From: Merdimmobilis hominis
Lineage (GTDB): Bacteria > Bacillota > Clostridia > Oscillospirales > Ruminococcaceae
DNA length: 64,000 nt
Direction of reading: 5' to 3'
NCBI RefSeq assembly: GCF_016901855.1
Contig: NZ_JACJKY010000007.1
Coordinates: forward strand, 62,001-126,000
The notes under the pieces were generated by a model. It was not told the origin of the DNA and ran no database searches. It worked only from the letters and a program-made list of their open reading frames with translations. Each line of letters starts with the position of its first letter. The stretch's first letter is position 1. The position numbers and the translations under genes are program-made. Shown here piece after piece: positions 56,630-64,000 of this stretch.

Positions 56630-58603
56630 ATGCAGAAAGAAAAATCGTTTGAATTGGTTTCTCCCTATAAGCCCACCGGCGATCAGCCGCAGGCGATCGA
56701 GAAACTCACCGACGGGATTCTGCGCGGTGACAAGGGACAGGTATTATTGGGCGTGACCGGCTCGGGCAAGACATTTACAATGGCGAATGTGATCGCCAAT
56801 GTAAACCGTCCGACACTCGTGCTTGCACATAATAAAATTCTGGCGGCGCAGCTCTGTTCGGAGTTTAAAGAGTTTTTCCCGAACAACGCCGTTGAATATT
56901 TTGTATCTTACTACGACTACTACCAGCCGGAGGCATATATTCCGAATACCGACACGTATATCGAAAAGGACAGCGCAATAAACGATGAAATCGACAAACT
57001 GCGCCACTCGGCAACGTCTTCGCTGGCGGAACGGCGCGACGTCATCATTGTGTCGAGTGTGTCGTGCATCTATTCACTCGGCAGCCCGATCGACTACCGT
57101 ACGATGGTGATTTCACTGCGCCCCGGTATGGAAATAGAACGCGACGATCTATTAAAACGGCTCGTTTCGATTCAGTATGAGCGCAACGACGTCAATTTCA
57201 TCCGCAACAAGTTCCGTGTGCGCGGCGATGTGGTCGAGATCTATCCGGCATATGCGTTTGAAACAGCAATTCGCGTGGAATTTTTCGGCGACGAAATCGA
57301 CCGCATCAGTGAGATCAATCCCTTGACCGGCGAGGTCAAAAGCGTTGTCGAACATGTGGCAATCTATCCGGCGTCGCACTATATCGTACCGCCTGACAAG
57401 ATGAATGAAGCACTCGAGGAGATCGAGCAGGAGCTTGAGGAACGCGTGCGTTATTTTAAGAATGAAGGCATGCTCTTAGAGGCACAGCGCATCGAACAGC
57501 GCACCCGATACGATATGGAAATGCTCGCGGAGATCGGCACCTGCAAGGGAATCGAAAACTATTCGCGTATTATGGCACGGCGCAAGCCCGGCAGTGTGCC
57601 GTATACCTTGCTCGACCACTTTCCGGACGACTTTTTATTGATGATCGACGAGTCGCACGTGACCGTTCCGCAGGTGCGCGGCATGTACTTCGGTGACCGC
57701 GCGCGGAAAAAGACGCTCATTGACTACGGCTTCCGTCTGCCGTCCGCGTATGATAACCGTCCGCTTGATTTTGACGAGTTCTGCACAAAGCTCAATCAGG
57801 TGATCTATGTCAGTGCAACGCCCGGCGAGTACGAACGTGAACAGAGCAGTCAGGTCGTCGAGCAGGTCATTCGTCCGACCGGACTTGTTGACCCGCTTGT
57901 GACGGTCAAGCCGGTGGAAGGACAGATCGAGGATCTGCTGTTTGAGATCCGCGAAACGACCGAGAAAAAAGAAAAAGTGCTCGTGACGACGCTTACGAAA
58001 AAGATGGCGGAGGATTTGACCGCGTACCTCGAAACGATGAACGTGCGCGTGCGCTATCTGCACCACGATATCGACACGATCGAACGTATGGAGATCATCC
58101 GCGATCTTCGAATGGATCAGTTTGACGTGCTGGTCGGCATTAACCTCTTGCGTGAGGGACTCGATATTCCGGAAGTGTCGCTCGTGTGCATCTTAGACGC
58201 CGACAAAGAGGGATTTCTGCGGTCGGAAACGTCGCTTATTCAGACGATCGGCCGTGCGGCGCGAAACGCGTCGGGACGTGTCATCATGTACGCCGATTCG
58301 GTTACCGGTTCGATGGAGCGCGCCATCCGCGAGACGGAGCGCCGCCGCGCGATTCAGCAGGAATATAATGAAGAACACGGCATCGTGCCGAAAACGATCA
58401 TCAAGGATGTGCGCGATGTCATTGAAATTTCCAAAAAAGAAGATCTCGATGTGCGTGATATCAAGGCGCGCCGCTTAAAGAAAGGCGAAAAGGAAGCGCT
58501 CATCAAAAAGCTCACCGCCGAGATGAAAGCGGCGGCGAAGCTGCTTGAGTTTGAGCACGCGGCGTATCTGCGCGATAAGATCAACAAGATTCGGGAGATG
58601 TAA
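56630..58603 (+). CDS. uvrB: Excinuclease ABC subunit B
   Basis: A 657-residue damage-recognition helicase of nucleotide excision repair; it receives DNA from UvrA and positions UvrC. Walker A is GVTGSGKTF (near 42-50). The beta-hairpin region is [12 protein letters not shown] (near 94), helicase motifs are [22 protein letters not shown] and [19 protein letters not shown], and [16 protein letters not shown] is motif VI. The C-terminal UVR domain that binds UvrC is present ([18 protein letters not shown]). Ribosome site AAAGGAG is 12 bases before the ATG, rather far. Operon with uvrA, 12 bases apart, under a LexA-type box. Confidence 0.98.
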   Translation: MQKEKSFELVSPYKPTGDQPQAIEKLTDGILRGDKGQVLLGVTGSGKTFTMANVIANVNRPTLVLAHNKILAAQLCSEFKEFFPNNAVEYFVSYYDYYQPEAYIPNTDTYIEKDSAINDEIDKLRHSATSSLAERRDVIIVSSVSCIYSLGSPIDYRTMVISLRPGMEIERDDLLKRLVSIQYERNDVNFIRNKFRVRGDVVEIYPAYAFETAIRVEFFGDEIDRISEINPLTGEVKSVVEHVAIYPASHYIVPPDKMNEALEEIEQELEERVRYFKNEGMLLEAQRIEQRTRYDMEMLAEIGTCKGIENYSRIMARRKPGSVPYTLLDHFPDDFLLMIDESHVTVPQVRGMYFGDRARKKTLIDYGFRLPSAYDNRPLDFDEFCTKLNQVIYVSATPGEYEREQSSQVVEQVIRPTGLVDPLVTVKPVEGQIEDLLFEIRETTEKKEKVLVTTLTKKMAEDLTAYLETMNVRVRYLHHDIDTIERMEIIRDLRMDQFDVLVGINLLREGLDIPEVSLVCILDADKEGFLRSETSLIQTIGRAARNASGRVIMYADSVTGSMERAIRETERRRAIQQEYNEEHGIVPKTIIKDVRDVIEISKKEDLDVRDIKARRLKKGEKEALIKKLTAEMKAAAKLLEFEHAAYLRDKINKIREM

Positions 58604-58615
58604 GGGGAGAAACCA

Positions 58616-61441
58616 ATGGGAATTGATAAAATAACGATCAAGGGCGCACGGGAGAATAACTTAAAAAATATCGATCTGGAAATTCCGCGCGACAAGCTCG
58701 TCGTGTTCACGGGACTTTCCGGTTCGGGCAAATCGTCGCTTGCGTTCGATACGATCTATGCCGACGGACAGCGCCGTTATGTCGAAAGCCTTTCGTCCTA
58801 TGCGCGTCAGTTCTTAGGCCAGATGGAGAAACCGGACGTCGATTTGATCGAGGGACTTTCGCCCGCGATTTCGATCGACCAGAAAACGACGTCGAAAAAC
58901 CCGCGTTCCACGGTCGGCACCGTGACCGAGATTTACGATTATTTACGTTTATTGTATGCGCGCGTCGGCGTGCCGCATTGTCCGGTGTGCGGACGGGAGA
59001 TCTCCCAGCAGACGGTCGATCAGATGGTGGACCGTGTGATGGAGCTTCCCGAGGGCACGCGGATTCAGGTGCTTGCGCCTGTGGTCCGCGGACGGAAAGG
59101 CGAGCACGTCAAGGAGTTTGAGGCGGCACGCAAAAGCGGTTATGTCCGCGTGCGCGTCGACGGCAACCTTTACGATTTAAGCGAGGAAATAAAACTTGAG
59201 AAAAACCGCAAGCATACGATTGAGATTGTCGTGGACCGGTTAAAAATCCGTGAGGACGTGAAATCCCGCTTAAGCGATTCGCTCGAAACGGCGATTTCAC
59301 TGACCGGCGGGCTGGCGGTCGTCGATGTGATTGACGGCGAGGAAATGCTCTTTTCGCAGAACTACGCCTGCCCTGACCACGGTGTGAGCATCGGCGAACT
59401 CGAGCCGCGGATGTTTTCGTTCAACAATCCGTACGGCGCGTGTGAAAAATGTACAGGCTTAGGCACCTTTATGAAGGTCGACCCCGATCTGATCGTACCC
59501 GACCGGTCGCTGTCGATCCGCGGCGGCGCGATCAAGGCGAGCGGCTGGTATTTCGGTGAGTCGGGAACGATCGCGCAGATGTACTATGAAGCGCTCGCCG
59601 AGCACTACGGCTTTTCGCTCGACACGCCGTTTTCGGAGCTGTCCGAGCAGGCGAAAGACGTGATCTTTTACGGCACAAAGGGCGAGCGCATCCGTATGAC
59701 CCGCAAAAACGAGTACGGCGAGGGCACGTATCAGACGGAGTTTGAGGGCATCGTCAACAATCTTGAACGCCGGTTCCGCGAAACGCAGTCGAGCTATATC
59801 CGCGACGAAATCACCCAGTGCATGAGTACGCTGCTGTGTCCCGACTGCGGCGGCGAGCGCCTCAAAAAAGAGGTCTTGAGCGTCACGGTTGGCGGAAAGA
59901 ACATCAGCGAATTTTGTAAAATGTCGGTCACGGAGGCGCTCGCGTTCCTCGACGAACTGACACTTTCCGAGCGTGACACGATGATCGCACATTCTATTTT
60001 AAAAGAAGTCAAAGCACGCCTGTCGTTCTTGCAGAGCGTGGGACTTGAATATTTAACACTGTCCCGTTCGGCGGGAACGCTGTCGGGCGGCGAGAGCCAG
60101 CGCATCCGGCTGGCGACACAGATCGGTTCGTCGCTCGTGGGCGTGCTGTATATCTTGGACGAGCCGAGCATCGGCCTGCACCAAAAGGACAATGACAAGC
60201 TGATCGCGACGTTAAAACACCTGCGCGATCTCGGCAACACGCTGATCGTCGTCGAGCATGACGAAGATACGATGCGCGCGGCGGATTATATTGTCGATGT
60301 CGGACCGGGCGCGGGCGTCCACGGCGGTGAGATTGTCTGCGCCGGTACGGTCGAGGACATCTGCGCGTGCGAGCAGTCGCTGACCGGTCAGTATCTAAGC
60401 GGCAAGAAGCAGATTCCGGTGCCGCAAACACGCCGCAAAGGAAACGGCAAATTTTTAACAGTCGTCGGTGCGGCGGAAAATAACTTGAAAAATATCACAG
60501 TCAAAATCCCGCTCGGCGTGTTTACGTGCGTCACCGGCGTGTCCGGTTCGGGCAAGTCGTCGCTTGTCAATGAGGTCATTTTCAAAGAACTGTCGCGCCG
60601 GATGAACCACACCCGTACCAAATCCGGTAAACACAAGGAAATCCGCGGCATTGAGGAGATCGACAAGATCGTCGATATCAGCCAGTCGCCGATCGGACGC
60701 ACGCCGCGTTCGAATCCGGCAACATACACCGGCGTGTTCACTGATATCCGCGAGCTGTTCGCCATGACGAACGACGCGAAGATGAAAGGCTATACGGCGT
60801 CGCGGTTCTCGTTCAACGTCAAGGGCGGACGGTGCGAGGCGTGCCAGGGCGACGGCATTTTGCAGATCGAAATGCACTTCCTGCCCGATATTTTCGTTCC
60901 GTGCGACGTCTGCAAGGGGAAACGGTATAATCGCGAAACACTTGCGGTAAAATATAAGGGAAAATCCATCCATGATGTGCTTGACATGACGGTCGAGGAA
61001 GCGCTTTCGTTCTTTGACGCCGTGCCGAAGATCAAACGCCGCATCCAGACGCTTTACGACGTGGGACTTGGTTATATCAAGCTCGGACAATCCGCGACGA
61101 CGCTCTCAGGCGGCGAGGCACAGCGCGTGAAACTCGCGACGGAACTTTCCCGCCGTTCCACCGGAAAAACGCTCTATATCTTGGACGAGCCGACGACCGG
61201 GCTGCATACGGCGGATGTCCATCGTCTGATCGAAATGCTTGACCGGCTCGTCGAGGGCGGCAATACGGTGCTTGTCATTGAGCACAATCTCGATGTGATT
61301 AAAACGGCTGACTATATCATCGATATGGGTCCCGACGGCGGCAACCGCGGCGGTACCGTGATTGCAAAGGGTACACCGGAGCAGGTCGCAAACACCCCCG
61401 GATCGTATACGGGAGAATATCTCAAAAAAATGCTAAAATAG
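58616..61441 (+). CDS. uvrA: Excinuclease ABC subunit A
   Basis: A 941-residue dimeric damage sensor with two ABC ATPase units. N-terminal Walker A is [15 protein letters not shown] (near 30-44), with the first zinc module CPVCGREI (near 123) and C-terminal signature [17 protein letters not shown] (near 490). The second half has Walker [17 protein letters not shown] (near 640), zinc module CEACQGDG to CDVCKGKRY (near 740-770), signature [12 protein letters not shown] (near 832) and Walker [12 protein letters not shown]. Length standard. Acts with UvrB and UvrC, which is not in the window. Confidence 0.98.
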   Translation: MGIDKITIKGARENNLKNIDLEIPRDKLVVFTGLSGSGKSSLAFDTIYADGQRRYVESLSSYARQFLGQMEKPDVDLIEGLSPAISIDQKTTSKNPRSTVGTVTEIYDYLRLLYARVGVPHCPVCGREISQQTVDQMVDRVMELPEGTRIQVLAPVVRGRKGEHVKEFEAARKSGYVRVRVDGNLYDLSEEIKLEKNRKHTIEIVVDRLKIREDVKSRLSDSLETAISLTGGLAVVDVIDGEEMLFSQNYACPDHGVSIGELEPRMFSFNNPYGACEKCTGLGTFMKVDPDLIVPDRSLSIRGGAIKASGWYFGESGTIAQMYYEALAEHYGFSLDTPFSELSEQAKDVIFYGTKGERIRMTRKNEYGEGTYQTEFEGIVNNLERRFRETQSSYIRDEITQCMSTLLCPDCGGERLKKEVLSVTVGGKNISEFCKMSVTEALAFLDELTLSERDTMIAHSILKEVKARLSFLQSVGLEYLTLSRSAGTLSGGESQRIRLATQIGSSLVGVLYILDEPSIGLHQKDNDKLIATLKHLRDLGNTLIVVEHDEDTMRAADYIVDVGPGAGVHGGEIVCAGTVEDICACEQSLTGQYLSGKKQIPVPQTRRKGNGKFLTVVGAAENNLKNITVKIPLGVFTCVTGVSGSGKSSLVNEVIFKELSRRMNHTRTKSGKHKEIRGIEEIDKIVDISQSPIGRTPRSNPATYTGVFTDIRELFAMTNDAKMKGYTASRFSFNVKGGRCEACQGDGILQIEMHFLPDIFVPCDVCKGKRYNRETLAVKYKGKSIHDVLDMTVEEALSFFDAVPKIKRRIQTLYDVGLGYIKLGQSATTLSGGEAQRVKLATELSRRSTGKTLYILDEPTTGLHTADVHRLIEMLDRLVEGGNTVLVIEHNLDVIKTADYIIDMGPDGGNRGGTVIAKGTPEQVANTPGSYTGEYLKKMLK

Positions 61442-61443
61442 TC

Positions 61444-61472
61444 TTTACAATCTTATACTTCTGTGGTATAGT
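61444..61472 (+). promoter_or_regulatory. Promoter of rubredoxin-FprA
   Basis: TTTACA (61444-61449), 17-base spacer ending TGTGG, TATAGT (61467-61472). No terminator separates uvrA from it. Confidence 0.65.
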
Positions 61473-61506
61473 TAGAGTATCAAAAAAAGAAAAAGGATGT
61501 GTCAGT

Positions 61507-61665
61507 ATGAGCAAATACGTTTGCGCAATCTGTGGCTATGAATATGATCCGGCTGAAGGATGTCCGGATCAGGGCATCGCACCGGGCACCGCTTGGGAAG
61601 ATGTCAGCGACGACTTTGTTTGCCCGATCTGCGGTGTTGGCAAAGATCAGTTTGAAGAAGCATAA
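61507..61665 (+). CDS. Rubredoxin
   Basis: A 52-residue mononuclear iron electron carrier. It opens [18 protein letters not shown] and has the two Cys pairs CAICG (residues 6 and 9) and CPICG (near 39 and 42). [14 protein letters not shown] is classic. AAAGGATGTGTCAGT lies upstream of the ATG. It donates electrons to the FprA flavoprotein encoded 83 bases later; a terminator-like hairpin between them (61676-61700) may keep rubredoxin levels higher. Confidence 0.95.
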   Translation: MSKYVCAICGYEYDPAEGCPDQGIAPGTAWEDVSDDFVCPICGVGKDQFEEA

Positions 61666-61675
61666 TGAAAGCAGG

Positions 61676-61700
61676 AAAGATAGAGCAAGCCTCTATCTTT
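61676..61700 (+). terminator. Terminator-like hairpin between rubredoxin and FprA genes
   Basis: AAAGATAGAG (61676-61685) pairs with CTCTATCTTT (61691-61700), followed by TTGCTTG. Possibly partial. No separate strong promoter is seen before the FprA gene, so read-through is expected. Confidence 0.6.
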
Positions 61701-61748
61701 TTGCTTGAATGGAATATTTTTTGTTTGGAATGGTAAAGGAGAAAACAT

Positions 61749-62957
61749 ATGGCAGCTATTAAATTGGCAGAAGGCATTTACAGCGTTGGCGTGTTCAATC
61801 CGAACCTGCGCCTGTTTGACATCGTGATGCCGACTGAATACGGTACAAGCTATAACGCATATCTGGTAAAAGGCGAGAAAACCGCTCTGATTGAAACCGT
61901 ACATCTGGACTTTTTCGATCAGTATCTTGCAAACATCAAAGAGGTCACTCCGCTTGAGGAGATCGACTATTTGATCATGAACCACAACGAGCCTGACCAC
62001 TCCGGTTCGGTCGCAAAACTGATGGAATTGATTCCGAATTTAAAAGTTGTCGCTTCGCAGGCAGGCAGCTTGTATTTAAAGAACATCACAAATAACAAAT
62101 CGCTCGCAGTGACCGTTGTAAAAGACGGCGAGTCGATTGATTTGGGCGGAAAGACGCTGTCGTTTATCAATGCGCCGTTTTTACATTGGCCGGACTCGAT
62201 GTTTACATATGTGCCGGAGAATGAAGCACTGTTCTCCTGCGATTTCTTGGGTTCGCACTACTGCGAGACCACCATGCTTGACACATCGATTCTGCCGCGC
62301 TATAAAGCAGCGTATGACAGCGCGATGCTCGGCTATTACACCGCAATCTTCGGTCCGTTTAAACCGTATGTGTTAAAAGGCCTTGAGAAGTTAAAAGATC
62401 TTTCGCTGGCATTTGTCGCAACGAGCCACGGTCCGGTGCTTACAAAAGAAGGATTTTTGCCGGAAGTCATGGAGAAATACCGTGTTTGGAGCACATCGGC
62501 AGTCCGTGAAACCAAACAGATTCCGCTGTTTTACTGCAGTGCGTACGGCAATACCGCACAGCTTGCAGAGGCGATCGCTTCGGGTATCCGCGAAACACTG
62601 CCGGATGCAGAGGTCGCTTGCTATGATCTGACTGAGCAGAACATGGGTGAGATGGGCGCTTTGTTGAATGCGTCCGACGCATTCTTGGTCGGTTCGCCGA
62701 CATTAAACCGCGACGCAGTTCCGCCGGTCTGGATGCTGCTTGCACATATCGACGCAATCAACATCGCAAAACGTCCGGCTGCACTGTTCGGCTCCTACGG
62801 CTGGAGCGGCGAGGCTTGCAAGAATCTGCGCGCACGTCTTGAGGGACTTAAAGTAAACGTCTATGCGGAGGACTTCCGTGTGACCTTTGTGCCGAGCGAG
62901 GAAGAGCTTGCAAATGCGAAAGCATTCGGCGCAGCATTTGCCGCAACACTGGCATAA
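61749..62957 (+). CDS. A-type flavoprotein FprA (diiron flavoprotein)
   Basis: A 402-residue enzyme that reduces O2 to water or NO to N2O. The N-terminal metallo-beta-lactamase-like domain has diiron ligands H-x-E-x-D-H in IMNHNEPDHSGSVAKL (near 77-90), WPDSMFTYVPE, SCDFLGSHY (bridging Asp near 165) and VATSHGPVL (near 225). The C-terminal flavodoxin domain begins near 255 with FYCSAYGNTAQLAEAI (FMN phosphate loop) and has GSPTLNRDAVPPVW and GSYGWSGEACKNL. No rubredoxin or NADH-oxidase domain is fused, so it depends on the separate rubredoxin just upstream. Protects an anaerobe from oxygen or nitrosative stress. Confidence 0.95.
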   Translation: MAAIKLAEGIYSVGVFNPNLRLFDIVMPTEYGTSYNAYLVKGEKTALIETVHLDFFDQYLANIKEVTPLEEIDYLIMNHNEPDHSGSVAKLMELIPNLKVVASQAGSLYLKNITNNKSLAVTVVKDGESIDLGGKTLSFINAPFLHWPDSMFTYVPENEALFSCDFLGSHYCETTMLDTSILPRYKAAYDSAMLGYYTAIFGPFKPYVLKGLEKLKDLSLAFVATSHGPVLTKEGFLPEVMEKYRVWSTSAVRETKQIPLFYCSAYGNTAQLAEAIASGIRETLPDAEVACYDLTEQNMGEMGALLNASDAFLVGSPTLNRDAVPPVWMLLAHIDAINIAKRPAALFGSYGWSGEACKNLRARLEGLKVNVYAEDFRVTFVPSEEELANAKAFGAAFAATLA

Positions 62958-62984
62958 TTTTTAAAAAGAAAGGCGGGAGAACCC

Positions 62985-63815
62985 ATGCATGGCGATCTGC
63001 ACACACATACAATCCATTCGGACGGCGGGTGCACACCGCGCATGGTGTTTGCCCGTGCAAAAGCGGAAGGGCTTCAGGCTCTTGCGATCACCGATCACGA
63101 CTATCTGCCTGACCCGGAGCGTGACCGCGCGTTTGCGGAGGAATTCGGGATCTGCTCGATTTGGGGCACGGAGATTTCCGCCTATGATTATGCGCGCGGC
63201 CGCCGCGTCCACATTCTTTGCTTTGAGCCGCGCGACCCCGAGCCGATCCGTGTGCTGTGCGAAGAAACGACACGGCTAAGACAGGAAGCGGGTCTTCAAA
63301 TGGCAGAGCTGATTGCCGCGCGGTATCCGATTTCCGTTGCGGATGTGCAGCGGATGGCAGGGGTATCCGGCAGTATTTTTAAGCAGCACATCATGATGGC
63401 GCTGATGCAGGCAGGCTATTCGACCGAGATGTACGGCCCGCTTTGGAAAGAGCTGTTTGACGTGAACACCGGAAGCTGTGTGCGCACCTGCGTACAGCCG
63501 GATGTGCGCAAGACGATCGATCTTGTGCATGAAGCCGGCGGACTTGCGGTGATGGCGCACCCGTACACGTATCGAAGCCTTGATTTGCTCGGGGAACTGC
63601 TCAGCGAAAAGCGGCTTGACGGTATCGAGGTGTGGCAGAGCAAAACGACGCCCGAACAGGAACAGACGCTTGCCGCTTTGGCGGAGGACGCGGGCATCAT
63701 GAAAACGGGCGGCTCCGACTTTCACGGACAGTACGGCGCGAAGGTCAGTCCGGTCGGAAAGGGACGCACCCCGCAGGAATCGATTGAATTGATTTTAGCG
63801 CATCGGAATCGATAA
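62985..63815 (+). CDS. PHP-domain phosphoesterase
   Basis: A 276-residue metal-dependent phosphoesterase of the PHP family. Metal-binding motifs are DLHTHTIHSDG (residues 4-14), AITDHDYLPDPER (near 34), GTEISAYDY (near 62), VMAHPYTYR (near 187) and TGGSDFHGQYG (near 242). The domain order is that of the TrpH/YciV-like group, whose E. coli member is a 3',5'-nucleotide bisphosphate phosphatase and RNA 5'-exonuclease. Substrate here not proven. ATG follows AAAGGCGGGAG. 18 bases separate its stop from the TSCPD gene. Confidence 0.88.
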   Translation: MHGDLHTHTIHSDGGCTPRMVFARAKAEGLQALAITDHDYLPDPERDRAFAEEFGICSIWGTEISAYDYARGRRVHILCFEPRDPEPIRVLCEETTRLRQEAGLQMAELIAARYPISVADVQRMAGVSGSIFKQHIMMALMQAGYSTEMYGPLWKELFDVNTGSCVRTCVQPDVRKTIDLVHEAGGLAVMAHPYTYRSLDLLGELLSEKRLDGIEVWQSKTTPEQEQTLAALAEDAGIMKTGGSDFHGQYGAKVSPVGKGRTPQESIELILAHRNR

Positions 63816-63832
63816 GAAGGAGAAATTTACAT

Positions 63833-64000
63833 ATGACGATTAACTATCGGACACGCGGCACCTGCTCGCGTGCAATCGATCTGACGATCGAGAACGGAAT
63901 CATTACGCACGTTGCATTCACAGGTGGCTGCAACGGCAACTTAAAAGGCATCTCGCGTCTGGTCACCGGACGTGACGCCAAAGAAGTGGCAGAAACGTTA
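63833..64000 (+). CDS. TSCPD-domain protein, first 56 residues (runs off the window)
   Basis: An open frame with AAGGAGAAA nine bases before the ATG. It reads MTINYRTRGTCSRAIDLTIE, then VAFTGGCNGNLKGISRLVTG. This matches the TSCPD domain (TIGR03905 group), a small domain with conserved Cys found alone in Clostridia and at the C-terminus of class II ribonucleotide reductases. Family length is about 85 residues, so roughly two thirds are visible. Function unknown. Confidence 0.85.
   Translation, partial: MTINYRTRGTCSRAIDLTIENGIITHVAFTGGCNGNLKGISRLVTGRDAKEVAETL

Overview
The window reads as chromosome of a strictly anaerobic, low-to-moderate G+C Gram-positive bacterium of the class Clostridia (an Oscillospirales/Ruminococcaceae-like lineage is my best guess, by inference). 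Supporting signs are strong AGGAGG-type ribosome sites, sigma-A promoters with 17-base spacers, a T-box leader, CCA-encoding tRNA genes, Rex, DUF1846, a YqhQ-type DUF1385 protein, TrmK/Nif3 pairing, rubredoxin plus FprA flavoprotein, molybdenum hydroxylase genes, and an aconitase/NADP-isocitrate dehydrogenase pair. I see no insertion sequence, prophage, CRISPR array, rRNA operon or replication origin. Most of the window is ordinary core chromosome with a few accessory islands.

Layout. 1-4.2 kb: an unrecognised partial gene, a flavoredoxin-like protein, tRNA-Val(CAC) followed by a repeated terminator array, a GNAT acetyltransferase and an ABC exporter. 4.2-8.2 kb: minus-strand operon acn-icd-rex (citrate to 2-oxoglutarate, with the NADH sensor Rex). 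8.2-12 kb: DUF1015 protein, membrane zinc-ribbon protein, DUF1846 protein. 12-15.8 kb: tiny membrane protein, GNAT, lon, engB. 15.8-20.8 kb: isochorismatase-like hydrolase, tRNA-Val(GAC), zinc-ribbon/Tim44-like membrane protein, URO-D-like protein, a small acidic protein, MFS transporter. 20.8-24 kb: DUF1858 protein, trmK, Nif3-like protein, a membrane protein with a possible papain-like C-terminal domain. 24-26 kb: a SipW-type secreted beta-helix protein. 26.2-29.8 kb: lipoprotein, response regulator and histidine kinase. 29.8-35.3 kb: DUF1385, prmC, recA, recX, rimO, pgsA. 35.3-37.7 kb: T-box leader, cysE, cysS. 37.8-41.8 kb: two cyclophilin lipoproteins (one with a degenerate active site), a Cys-rich mini-protein, and a membrane-fusion protein with an FtsX/MacB-type permease but no ATPase.

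41.8-52.1 kb: tRNA-Phe-Gly-Cys, MFS transporter, then a purine/molybdenum region: NCS2 nucleobase permease of xanthine/urate type, a three-gene FecB/FecCD/ATPase uptake system, the three subunits of a xanthine dehydrogenase-family enzyme, and a MobA/MocA-like nucleotidyltransferase. Together these could import a purine, import an oxyanion or metal chelate, mature the cofactor and oxidise the substrate. 52.1-64 kb: SGNH hydrolase and RluA-type pseudouridine synthase (minus), pyrE behind a leader terminator, radC, a GNAT gene behind a 12-codon leader ORF with mutually exclusive hairpins, uvrB-uvrA behind a LexA-type box, rubredoxin plus FprA flavoprotein, a PHP phosphoesterase and the start of a TSCPD-domain gene.

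The most interesting items are the leader-ORF/hairpin arrangement before the GNAT gene at 55.5 kb, the terminator repeat array after tRNA-Val(CAC), the molybdenum-hydroxylase cluster with its class III-type uptake system, the HdeD-like/papain-like fusion, and the ATPase-less MacB-like pair. No single locus is clearly a new defence or mobile system.
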